The notes below the pieces were generated by a model. It saw nothing but the letters and a program-made list of their open reading frames with translations, was not told where the DNA came from and ran no database searches. Position numbers and translations under genes: made by a program. DNA of 64,000 bases from Niastella sp966212235. GTDB taxonomy: Bacteria; Bacteroidota; Bacteroidia; Chitinophagales; Chitinophagaceae. Location: NCBI GenBank assembly GCA_966212235.1, contig CBIHPP010000003.1:496001-560000 (forward strand), given 5' to 3'. Numbering within the stretch: the first letter of the stretch is position 1; each line of letters starts with the position of its first letter. Below are positions 1 through 7,884 of this stretch, in pieces.

Positions 1-37
1 TACAATAAATTAATTTACTAAAATAGCAAATAAAAAG

Positions 38-1333
38 ATGAAAAATTTAATGCTGCTATTTATAGTGGCGCCTTTATCTCTCATTGCCCAAGAAATGGGA
101 ATTCGATTTGAGCAAGGATTAAGTTGGCAGTTGGTAAAGGCAAAAGCAAAGGCAGAAAACAAGTATATATTTGTCGACTGTTACGCTACCTGGTGCGGCC
201 CATGTAAGAGGATGGAAAATGAGGTTTATACTAAAGAAAGTGTTGGTAATTATCTTAATGGAAAATTTATTTCTATAAAAATACAAATGGATACAACTAA
301 CAAAGATGATGAGTTTGTGCAAAAATGGTATAATGACGCCCACTTTATAAAATCAACATATGAAATAACTGCATATCCAACTTTGCTTTTTTTTTCACCG
401 GAGGGTAAAATCGTACACAAATATTTGGGTTACAGTGAAGCTGAGGATTTTATAATGCTTACAGCCAATGCGCTCAATCCAGACAAACAATATTATACTT
501 TACTTGAAAAATATAAACAGGGTAGAAAGAACTATGCAGAAATGGTGTCTTTAGCAAAAATTGGTAAAGCGGTTGGTGAGAAAAATATGGCTGTCATTAT
601 AGCGCAAGATTATATGAATAATTATTTAGTAAAGTTAGAAAAGAAAGACCTTTATTCAAGGGAGAATATTGAGTTCATTGCTTCCTTTATTCAAAGTTCA
701 AAAGAAAAGTGGTTCAATTTATTTTATCATAACCCAACCCAAGTCGACAAAGTAATGAATAAATCAGGCTTTTCACAGGGTGTTGTTGATTACATCATTG
801 CAAAAGAAGATATAGATCCAAAATTATGGAAGTATGGTAATCCCATTACAAATAGGCCAGATTGGGGTAAAATCACTTCAACAATTTCTAAGAAATATAA
901 CGTTGAGTACGCTGAACGAACAGTTTTAAACGCAAAATTAAGATGGTATGATTACAAAAAAGATTGGCCGGAAGTTATCAAGTATAATATTAAAAAAATA
1001 GAAAAATATGGTTTAGATACAGCTGGGTGGGGAAAGGCATTCCTAAACAACACGATATATTATACAATATTCATGCACAGCAATAATAAGGTAGATATTA
1101 ATAAAGGAATAAAATGGATGGAAATAATTATAAATGCTAGACCCAATAATCCACAATATCTGGATACATATGCAAATTTACTTTATAAAGTAGGGAGGGT
1201 TCAGGAAGCAATAGTTTGGGAGCAAAAAGCTGCAACGATTAGCCCAAGAGATGAGGAAATTCAGAACAATCTTGATAAAATGAAAAGAAATGAGCCAACA
1301 TGGAGTGTGCCTGCGAGTGATGAAACGAAATAA
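38..1333 (+). CDS. Secreted thioredoxin-domain protein with helical C-terminal domain (copy A)
   Basis: The 431-residue protein has a Sec signal peptide (about residues 1-17, ending at the Ala-Gln of LIAQE). A thioredoxin fold follows (about 25-150) with active site WCGPC, Cys53 and Cys56, and a probable cis-Pro in AYPTLLFF. From about 155 to the end it is an all-helical region finishing in a TPR-like pair (NNPQYLDTYANLLYKVGR). A periplasmic disulfide reductase or isomerase role is inferred from the CGPC site. The helical domain recurs in the paralogue at 25307-26614 and at the C-terminus of the GH2 enzyme at 11487-14126. The ATG at 38 gives the signal peptide directly. In copy B the same gene is preceded by SusC/SusD; here the left context is outside the window. 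The thioredoxin assignment is firm and the substrate is unknown. Confidence 0.9.
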   Translation: MKNLMLLFIVAPLSLIAQEMGIRFEQGLSWQLVKAKAKAENKYIFVDCYATWCGPCKRMENEVYTKESVGNYLNGKFISIKIQMDTTNKDDEFVQKWYNDAHFIKSTYEITAYPTLLFFSPEGKIVHKYLGYSEAEDFIMLTANALNPDKQYYTLLEKYKQGRKNYAEMVSLAKIGKAVGEKNMAVIIAQDYMNNYLVKLEKKDLYSRENIEFIASFIQSSKEKWFNLFYHNPTQVDKVMNKSGFSQGVVDYIIAKEDIDPKLWKYGNPITNRPDWGKITSTISKKYNVEYAERTVLNAKLRWYDYKKDWPEVIKYNIKKIEKYGLDTAGWGKAFLNNTIYYTIFMHSNNKVDINKGIKWMEIIINARPNNPQYLDTYANLLYKVGRVQEAIVWEQKAATISPRDEEIQNNLDKMKRNEPTWSVPASDETK

Positions 1334-1351
1334 TAATCACGCAAGCTGTTA

Positions 1352-1890
1352 GTGCGATGGTGGAAGAATCACCGTGATGGTTGACAGACAAACATCACAA
1401 ACTACTTACTGGTGCTGTGGACGAAAGGAAACGGTACTGAACGAGTAAGAAAAGGCGGAATAAATCCGTCATGTAAGAAATAGGGAACTGAACGAAAGTA
1501 AACCTCTTTAGTAAAATGCCGATAAGGAAGAGAAGTTGTCAAAACCGGAACTGACCATGGGGGCCGGGAGCAAAGCTTAGGAGCAGTAATCTGGAGTGGA
1601 CTAGGCGGCAACCGTCATATAGGAGGCAGGAACCTATTTCAGGCGCATTAAAGGAAGCAGGGAACTTGCATACAACAGCGATTGAGGGAAAGCACAAGCG
1701 GACAACCCGTGAGGCGAATACCGAGCCGTATGCAGGGGCGGATCAAGCCGTAGTACCAATGAAGCCGTTGTAATAGTGGTGGAGGGAAGGGCGAAGGCAG
1801 TATAACTGATCGGGGTAGTTTTATTGTAAGCAACAACTGTAAAACGGATGATTGATTATTATGAAACAAAGACGCATCCAATTACCAGAC
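1352..1890 (+). mobile_element. 5' part of a degraded group II intron
   Basis: The segment opens with GTGCGAT, matching the GUGYG 5' end of group II introns. It contains long stretches resembling domain I of Bacteroidetes introns, such as GGACGAAAGGAAACGGT, AAGGCGGAATAAATCCGTC and GGGCGGATCAAGCCGTAGTA. Near 1861 an ATG begins MKQRRIQLPD, which looks like the start of an intron reverse transcriptase/maturase, but the frame stops after ten codons. No RT motifs, no domain V hairpin and no 3' splice end are visible downstream. It is therefore a truncated relic inserted between the thioredoxin gene and the S9 peptidase gene. The identification rests on recalled intron patterns, not on a search. 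Confidence 0.6.
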
Positions 1891-2311
1891 TGATGGCGTG
1901 GCTGATCTATTCATTACTAAACCATATTTACCAATAAGAAGGAAAATATACTGGAAATGAGTTGTAAAAGTTCATTGTAACTCATCGCTTGTTGATGAGA
2001 AACATCCCCAAAAAGGCGAAAAGATATAGTAAGCTAAAAGGAAAAGTACAGTCCTTTGCTACGCAATTTACAAAAGATCACCTTGCGTCTTTTGAAAATA
2101 AAATTTCCGCGTCGGTTGTATTTTGCCTTTTTCCTGAACCAATCCATATTTTTATTTAAAGAGCCAGCTTTAATTTATTACGGAAGCGATTGGTTTGTAA
2201 CGATGGGTAAGGCACCAAAAACCAAACCTGAGTAGGAAACAGGACGGGACTAAATATGCACTAGCAATTAATGCGTAATATTTACAGAGAATATTTAACA
2301 TTGTTGTTTAT
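1891..2311. other. Gene-free stretch after the intron relic
   Basis: No convincing coding frame is visible. All frames carry stops, and composition shifts from G/A-rich intron sequence to AT-rich sequence. It may be remnant DNA carried or scrambled by the intron insertion. I see no recognisable RNA or protein family here. Confidence 0.4.
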
Positions 2312-2650
2312 ATGAAAGATTTTTTAAGTAAGTATGTTTTAGGTTACATGTCCATGCTTTTTGTCAGGAGAATAAAGGTATCTGGTTGTCATGATATTTG
2401 TTTTAAAGATTTGCAGAATAAGGCGCGTTTTAATTCTCTTGAACTAAATGTATTTTTTTGGACGCAAGGAGGATTTGTACCGTCGAATGATGTATTGATA
2501 ATTTACAAAGAATTGGCAACTCGTATTTTGAAAGGAACAGGAGGTGCTTATCAACGGGTAAATAAAATTACTGCAGCTGTTCTGGTCGAAAGAATCAAAT
2601 TGATTGATGATGCTTTATATTGGGATTGTAGATTTAAAAATCTGGGATAA
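2312..2650 (+). CDS. Small protein of unknown function (112 aa)
   Basis: This is an unrecognised 112-residue frame with an ATG start and no obvious signal peptide or membrane segment. It contains two Cys (in SGCHDIC) and a mixed helix/strand composition. It lies between the intron relic and the S9 peptidase gene, and no equivalent is present in copy B, so it belongs to the material that disrupts copy A. There is no visible Shine-Dalgarno, as is usual in Bacteroidota. It could be a remnant of a larger mobile-element gene. Function unknown. Confidence 0.4.
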   Translation: MKDFLSKYVLGYMSMLFVRRIKVSGCHDICFKDLQNKARFNSLELNVFFWTQGGFVPSNDVLIIYKELATRILKGTGGAYQRVNKITAAVLVERIKLIDDALYWDCRFKNLG

Positions 2651-3044
2651 ATAGAATCAGGCTGCGCATGTGAGCCACACTTGTGTAACCAAATCAAAGT
2701 AAATTATGCAGGAGTCTAATCTATTGAAATATTTAATTCTCATCAGCACTATATATATAATCTGTACAAGGGTTCAAAATATTTAAATAAGCCCGGCCGA
2801 AATTGGCTGACACCTATGATTAGCCGAGTGATTTGCTATCATAGATGATAAGCATATGCGCTATCGCATTTGGGATAAGGCATATGCTTTTACTCAAATT
2901 ATGCTTTTCATAATACAAATCTTTTTCAGGTAAATAACTAAAACGGTCTTTTTTATAATCGTCTTTTTTTGTATCTTATATAACTGAAAATATTCTTTTC
3001 TGTAATAACATATTGCGAGCATTCTTTTTAACTATTAATAAATT
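2651..3044. other. AT-rich intergenic region upstream of the S9 peptidase
   Basis: No coding frame is supported. The only clear structure is the stem-loop at 2850-2891. The last 100 bases before the ATG at 3045 are very T-rich and probably hold the peptidase promoter, but I cannot place a convincing TAnnTTTG box. Confidence 0.4.
2850..2891 (+). terminator. Stem-loop with T tail
   Basis: AAGCATATGC (2850-2859) pairs perfectly with GCATATGCTT (2880-2889) and is followed by TTTT. This fits an intrinsic terminator reading on the plus strand downstream of the 112-aa frame. The stem is AT-rich, so strength is uncertain. Confidence 0.5.
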
Positions 3045-5813
3045 ATGAAAAAATATTATCTAAATATTTTATTTTTCTTTTTTCATAGTTGGTGTTTCTG
3101 TCAAAAGCCCCCTATTGATACTAGTGTATTTGGAAAATGGCCTTCCGTTAGGGAACCGGCTATTAGCAATGATGGAAATTATGCTTTATATACTGTGGAT
3201 AACAGGCCAATAGGGAGTCGAACTGTAATGGTAAACTGTATTAGAAATAACTGGAAAATAGAAATGCCCTACATTTCTAAGGCTGTAATTACACAGGATA
3301 GCAAGTTTGCACTATTATTCAAACCTAGCGACACCTTGATTATTGCTACGCTTGGTACTTCTTTTATTGAGTATATACCCCATGTTAAGTCTTATAAAAT
3401 TCCCCAAAAAGGAACGGGTGAATGGCTTACTTATATGTTGAATCAGCCAGAAAGGGAACTGGTTGTAAACAATTTAAAAACACATGAAAAAAAAATAATT
3501 CCGTCAGTAGTTGATTATTTCTTAAGTGATGATGGTCGCACATTACTATTGAAAACAGAAACAGAAAAGGATAATGGCAAAATGCAATCTTTGCTCTGGA
3601 TGGACCTTCCAGAAGGAAAGATGAATATAATTTGGCAGGGAACAAACCTGGGTAGCTTTGCCTTTGATTTGAGGAATAAACAGTTGGCGTTCTTAGTAGA
3701 GGACAAGGTAAATAATCAATCAATAACTTCATTATGGTATTATCGAATGGGAATAAATAAAGGAGTCCTATTAACTACTGATCGTGAAATAGATGATAAA
3801 TTTAAAATTAGTAAAATTCAAGGTTTCAATAAGAACGGTAACAGGCTTTTTATTTTTTTAAAGGGTCGAGAATTGCGAAAACCTAATGAAGACGTAGTCA
3901 AAGTTGATGTTTGGAGTTATACTGATACAAAATTGCAATCAGAGCAATTGATGGACTTGGACCCAAAAAATATTTTTAATAAACTCTCCCAAAACTTCAC
4001 CGCAATAGTTGACTTAAATAGTCATCGCATTATTCGGTTGGAACAGGAGAATGAACAAGTAATTTTCAATGAGCAAAATGATGATTTCGTATTAATCTCT
4101 CATTTGGAAGGCGATGCAGGCAGTGGGGAATGGAATTGGAACCCTGCTGCGCGGAAATCTTTTTACTTACTATCTACAAAGGACGGGGAAAGAAAGCTAA
4201 TAAAAGGGGAAAGCCCTAAATTGTCAACGGGAGGAAAATATGTAATTTATTACTCTCGGAAATTAAAGAATTATTTTAGCTTGGCAACAACGTCTGGATT
4301 TGTGCGAAATATTACGGAGAGCATTCCAACAATCTGGACTTCCAATAATAATAATGATGATACTAGCCTTGTATCTTTTGTCCCCATAGGCATTGGGGGT
4401 TGGTTAAAGAATGATTCAGCGGTGTTAATCTATGATAGATATGATATCTGGCAAATTGACCCAACTGGCGTTCAACCACCAATTAACCTAACCAATGGTT
4501 TTGGTCACAGGAATGGTATAACTTTTAGGTTATGCATGACTTCTCCTGATAAAGTTATCGCTGATAGTGAAGTGCTCATATTAAGTGCGTTTAACAGGAA
4601 AACAAAAGAAAATGGATTTTATAGTAGAACTCTCCGAAAAAAGGGAGACCTAAAACTTTTGACTATGGGCCCCTATATTTATTTTGCTCCTGGAAATAAC
4701 CCACGCCTTCCTGGTCTATTACCTCAAAAAGCTCGTGATACGGAAACATATTTGGTACAACGTATGAATGCGTCTGAATCACCTAATTACTTTTCAACCA
4801 GTGATTTTAAAATGTTCAACCAATTAAGCGATATTCATCCTGAAACTGAGTACAACTGGTTAACAACTGAATTAATAACATACAAGACACGGGATGGAAA
4901 TACCTCCCAAGGCATTCTATATAAGCCAGAAGATTTTGATCATAGAAAAAGATATCCTGTAATATTTTGTTATTATGAAACCAAATCGGATCAGTTGAAC
5001 TCGTACAAAGAGCCTGAACCTACTTACGGTGAAATTAATATTCCTTGGTTTGTTAGTAATGGGTATTTGGTATTTACACCAGACATTCATTTTAAGGTTG
5101 GTGCTTTGGGAGAAAGTGTTTTTAACTCTATTGTATCTGCTAGTAGTCATTTATCAAAAATGTCTTGGGTAGATAATAAGAAGTTAGGTATCCAAGGGCA
5201 CAGTTTTGGAGGATTACAGACAAACTACCTTATTACACATACAAATATTTTTGCTGCAGCCGTTTCCGGGGCTGGTATTTCCAATTGTATTAGTGATTAT
5301 GGGAGTTTAACAGGATCAGGTGATAGTCGGCAAGGAGGATACGAAATAGGACATGAGATAATGAGAGGAACTCTCTGGGAGCACTCAGATTGGTATATAA
5401 AAAATTCTCCAATATTTCTTGCAAATAAAGTAACTACTCCTCTTTTAATGATGCATAACAAGATGGATGGTCAAGTTCCTTTTACTCAGGGAGTAGAATT
5501 TTTTACAGCACTCCGCCGCCTTAGGAAGAGAGTATGGATGTTACAATATGATGAGGAAGGTCATATACTTACTACGGATAAAGCATCACGAGATTATAAC
5601 CTCAGAATTACGCAGTTTTTTGATCATTATTTGAAAGGGGCCGCTCCGCCTCGGTGGATGACACAAGGGATACCTGCGGCTTTAAAAGGCATTGAGACTG
5701 GATATAAACTTGACCTGTCCGGAAAATGTGGCAAAGGTTGCGAAGTCTGCCTTAAATTAAATGAACAGTTTAATAAACATCCGGAGCTGACTAACAAACC
5801 TGTCAACCGGTGA
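3045..5813 (+). CDS. Secreted S9 family (prolyl oligopeptidase-like) peptidase, copy A
   Basis: The 922-residue protein has a signal peptide (about 1-19), an N-terminal beta-propeller-like region (about 25-630) and a C-terminal alpha/beta-hydrolase catalytic domain (about 640-880). The nucleophile motif GHSFGG places Ser720. Asp808 (HNKMDGQVPF) and His840 (EEGHIL) complete the expected triad. S9 enzymes cleave short peptides; a periplasmic or surface role is inferred from the signal peptide. The paralogue at 27658-30444 aligns along the whole length. Unlike that copy, this one ends in a Cys-rich tail (CGKGCEVC). It sits downstream of the thioredoxin gene but is separated from it by the intron relic, and it converges on the small-peptide operon. 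The exact peptide substrate cannot be read from sequence. Confidence 0.9.
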   Translation: MKKYYLNILFFFFHSWCFCQKPPIDTSVFGKWPSVREPAISNDGNYALYTVDNRPIGSRTVMVNCIRNNWKIEMPYISKAVITQDSKFALLFKPSDTLIIATLGTSFIEYIPHVKSYKIPQKGTGEWLTYMLNQPERELVVNNLKTHEKKIIPSVVDYFLSDDGRTLLLKTETEKDNGKMQSLLWMDLPEGKMNIIWQGTNLGSFAFDLRNKQLAFLVEDKVNNQSITSLWYYRMGINKGVLLTTDREIDDKFKISKIQGFNKNGNRLFIFLKGRELRKPNEDVVKVDVWSYTDTKLQSEQLMDLDPKNIFNKLSQNFTAIVDLNSHRIIRLEQENEQVIFNEQNDDFVLISHLEGDAGSGEWNWNPAARKSFYLLSTKDGERKLIKGESPKLSTGGKYVIYYSRKLKNYFSLATTSGFVRNITESIPTIWTSNNNNDDTSLVSFVPIGIGGWLKNDSAVLIYDRYDIWQIDPTGVQPPINLTNGFGHRNGITFRLCMTSPDKVIADSEVLILSAFNRKTKENGFYSRTLRKKGDLKLLTMGPYIYFAPGNNPRLPGLLPQKARDTETYLVQRMNASESPNYFSTSDFKMFNQLSDIHPETEYNWLTTELITYKTRDGNTSQGILYKPEDFDHRKRYPVIFCYYETKSDQLNSYKEPEPTYGEINIPWFVSNGYLVFTPDIHFKVGALGESVFNSIVSASSHLSKMSWVDNKKLGIQGHSFGGLQTNYLITHTNIFAAAVSGAGISNCISDYGSLTGSGDSRQGGYEIGHEIMRGTLWEHSDWYIKNSPIFLANKVTTPLLMMHNKMDGQVPFTQGVEFFTALRRLRKRVWMLQYDEEGHILTTDKASRDYNLRITQFFDHYLKGAAPPRWMTQGIPAALKGIETGYKLDLSGKCGKGCEVCLKLNEQFNKHPELTNKPVNR

Positions 5814-6378
5814 CATTTGAATCCGGAACAGTTCAGTAAAGCAATTAATACTGAAGGCTATCAATTTCAGTGAATGAAGTCTTCCTGGTTGTAAAAAAGG
5901 ACACAACAACCTTTGTATGAAAAAAATGAATTACTTGAAGCGTCGATAAAGTTCCGCTGGCCGAACCAAAGGGCTGCCACCGGTAACCAACAGCACGGTA
6001 ACTACGACTATTAAGTTGAAACCTAGTGGCTTTATTCCAAGGCTCAGGTGTAGAAAATTCATCTCGGAGGCATACGTCACGAATTCTAAGGAAGCGTACT
6101 ATGCGTGGTTTCAAAAAAAGAGGGACCCAAAGGCGATGGTAAAACCATACGCTATCGGCTCGACCCTACCTTCAAAAAAGAAAGTGATTGAGTCCGCCGA
6201 TTTGGGTACGAGCAAAAATTAACATAAGTGCAACTGAAAATTAAATTCAACTATAAAATAAAGAATAAATAGTTTCCGTATCAAAGTAAAGAGTTGACCT
6301 TTTGGGTCAACTCTTTATAAAACGACTACCAGGTAATGAGAGAATGTTTACACTGGCAATAAGTGATTCTAATTGCTA
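5814..6378. other. Intergenic region between convergent genes, with a possible degenerate frame
   Basis: A plus-strand frame is open from about 5950 to 6222 (a TTG at 6016 would give 68 residues, Lys-rich, ending ADLGTSKN). It lacks an ATG, has no recognised family and has no counterpart in copy B, so I do not call it a gene. The rest is AT-rich apart from the terminator at 6288-6316. Confidence 0.35.
6288..6316 (-). terminator. Intrinsic terminator downstream of the small peptide gene
   Basis: AAAGAGTTGACC (6288-6299) and GGTCAACTCTTT (6305-6316) form a 12-bp perfect stem with a 5-base loop. It lies about 60 bases past the stop of the minus-strand peptide gene, and T-rich sequence follows on that strand. 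It may also stop transcription from the convergent peptidase. Confidence 0.7.
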
Positions 6379-6624
6379 CTACTCAGCTATTGTATATGTT
6401 TGAACGCAAGTAGTTGTTAATGGCCCAGCATCAGTACAGTTTACCAGAACGCTTCCGACATCGGTTGTTTTTACTTTATTAGACTCAATAGAGCAAATGT
6501 CTTGGTTACTCGAGTCTTTGCACCATACTTTGAATCCGTTAAAATTACTTGCCTTAAATGCTAATGCGCCACCAACAACCGCTAAAAGAGTGATAGCAGT
6601 CAGCATAATTTTTGCTTTTTTCAT
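6379..6624 (-). CDS. Small secreted Cys-containing peptide (DUF6520-like), copy A
   Basis: This 81-residue precursor starts MKKAKIML, has a hydrophobic signal segment (about 7-22, probable cleavage after ALA or nearby) and a short mature part with four Cys (35, 44, 63, 73). The paralogue at 30650-30898 shares KAK(I/V)ML, the TTD..GSV segment and the TYTIA ending, but has two Cys in its mature part. An even Cys number suggests disulfides. The family resembles the small Bacteroidota secreted peptides grouped as DUF6520; that name is from memory. It is the last gene of the minus-strand set FAD/GT-C, MauE, redoxin, peptide. It has its own 214-base leader containing a conserved hairpin, so it is probably transcribed separately and abundantly. 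Function unknown. Confidence 0.8.
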   Translation of the reverse strand: MKKAKIMLTAITLLAVVGGALAFKASNFNGFKVWCKDSSNQDICSIESNKVKTTDVGSVLVNCTDAGPLTTTCVQTYTIAE

Positions 6625-6629
6625 AATAA

Positions 6630-6656
6630 TTTTGCTTTTTTAATCAAAAAGCTAAA
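6630..6656 (-). promoter_or_regulatory. Conserved leader stem-loop of the peptide gene (copy A)
   Basis: On the minus strand, AAGTTTAGCTTTTTGATT followed by AAAAAAGCAAAATTATT directly precedes the ATG. GCTTTTT and AAAAAGC pair. The same block, one base different in the loop, precedes the copy B peptide. Conservation of a non-coding leader while the peptide itself diverged suggests an expression signal. Confidence 0.55.
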
Positions 6657-6838
6657 CTTGAATTTTTACAATTTGCCTACTCTTTTTTAGTGGTTTTCGG
6701 CTTCCCCACATCGTCCAAATGAAAATCTGTCTGCATGCTGACAGGGTTTTAAGCATAGAATTCTCGTGCTTCATTCCAAATAGACGTTTGTGGACTTTGC
6801 TTGCAAGTTCAAAGCCCGCTGTATTGCGCAATCTCTTC

Positions 6839-7330
6839 TTACTCTTCAGCTATTTTTTTAATTTGTTTGGCATAAATTTTCCCAATAAAAGCTTCTCTTA
6901 ACCGTTTATTTTTTCCATATATAGCTATGTAAGGCACTCCAGGAGCTTGAAAATAATCTGCAAAAAAATGTGAATAATCTAAGCCAGTTTTAATATTTGA
7001 ATATTTTTTCAGATGGTAGTATTCATAGAAGCTTTTCATATCAGAAAAAGCTGTAGCTGTAAAAATGTAAAATTGTATATCCTTTAGTATTTCCATGTCT
7101 TCTATAATTTCTTTCATTTGAGAATGGGAATAAGGGCAGTGAGGTCCAAAGTAATATAAAACGATAGGTCTGTCTCCGGAAATACTGTTGGTGTTAAAAT
7201 AAGTAGTGCTATCAGGAAGTAAAAGATTAAATGAAGGCAATGGCTTTCCCTCTAATCCTGTATTCTCAGGCTTCTTTCCAAAGCAACCAAACAAGCAAAT
7301 CAATGTTATTAAGATCGCTATATTCTTCAT
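6839..7330 (-). CDS. Redoxin-type (TlpA-like) lipoprotein, copy A
   Basis: Starting at the ATG at 7330 gives a 163-residue protein with a lipoprotein signal (LFGC, Cys16) and a thioredoxin-like fold. The active-site position reads Cys65-Pro-Tyr-Ser68, so the resolving Cys is replaced by Ser. The copy B homologue has Cys65-Ala-Met-Cys68 in the same place. Both share TGLEGxxLPSF, a feature of redoxin-domain proteins. An ATG 14 codons upstream would put charged residues before the signal and is rejected. It is 54 bases downstream of the MauE gene in the same direction. A single-Cys site may act by mixed disulfides or may have lost activity. It is probably anchored on the periplasmic side of a membrane. 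Confidence 0.82.
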   Translation of the reverse strand: MKNIAILITLICLFGCFGKKPENTGLEGKPLPSFNLLLPDSTTYFNTNSISGDRPIVLYYFGPHCPYSHSQMKEIIEDMEILKDIQFYIFTATAFSDMKSFYEYYHLKKYSNIKTGLDYSHFFADYFQAPGVPYIAIYGKNKRLREAFIGKIYAKQIKKIAEE

Positions 7331-7384
7331 TGTTAATAACTTTAGGTAATTGAAATGAATATTGTTTACCATTAAAGTAATGTG

Positions 7385-7834
7385 TCAGCTATAATACAGA
7401 GTTCTTCCTTTTGTATGCGAAAAATTGGATAATTGTCTAATCAAGAAAATGCCTATCAATGCCAGCACTATAAAGGCGCTATTTAAAATTATATGTTCCT
7501 TCCACGAAAGAACTTCTAATACACCTCCACAACTGCAAGGCAAACGGTCATTAGAGTTTAAAGTATAAAGAATGTAACCTGTAAATAAGAGCATTGACGC
7601 TAAAGCTGCATATAATCCTTTTAATCTCAAACGAGGAATGAATATTAGAATAACTACCATAAGTTCCGCAAGTGGTAACATCCAGGCTAGCCAGCTAGCC
7701 ACAAGCTTCAACAAGGGTGAGGTGGCAATTTGTTCTTTAAAAACTCCGTATTCTATTATCTTACTGACGCCAGTATATAGAAAGAGGATTGCAAATAATA
7801 TTACGATAATATCTAAAATGCTTTCTTTCTTCAT
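7385..7834 (-). CDS. MauE/DoxX-like membrane protein, copy A
   Basis: The 149-residue protein has four predicted membrane helices (about 7-25, 45-66, 74-92, 114-133) and the motif PCSCGG with Cys100 and Cys102 before the last helix. The N-terminal signature LFLYTGVSKIIEYGVFKEQ is typical of the MauE/DoxX-like family, whose founding member is needed with thioredoxin-like MauD for maturation of the methylamine dehydrogenase small subunit. Two more members occur at 14855-15343 and 31617-32063, with PCSCGG and PCGCGG. It lies between the FAD/GT-C gene (50 bases) and the redoxin gene (54 bases), suggesting an operon. A thiol-redox role is inferred from the Cys pair and neighbours. Confidence 0.85.
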   Translation of the reverse strand: MKKESILDIIVILFAILFLYTGVSKIIEYGVFKEQIATSPLLKLVASWLAWMLPLAELMVVILIFIPRLRLKGLYAALASMLLFTGYILYTLNSNDRLPCSCGGVLEVLSWKEHIILNSAFIVLALIGIFLIRQLSNFSHTKGRTLYYS

Positions 7835-7884
7835 TGTTTTCTATTATAATAATCTTGTAAATATTATGACGTTTTGTTGTATGA

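Noticed and set aside
1402..1881. Minus-strand frames within the intron relic
   Set aside because: They are antisense to structured intron RNA sequence and have no protein-like features.
6016..6222. 68-codon plus-strand frame after the S9 peptidase
   Set aside because: TTG start, no recognisable family, no paralogue in copy B. Kept only as a comment on the intergenic region.
1352..6222. An intact group II intron spanning to a 3' end near 6222
   Set aside because: No domain V/VI hairpin or RT motifs are visible, and a complete S9 gene lies in between that belongs to the duplicated cluster.
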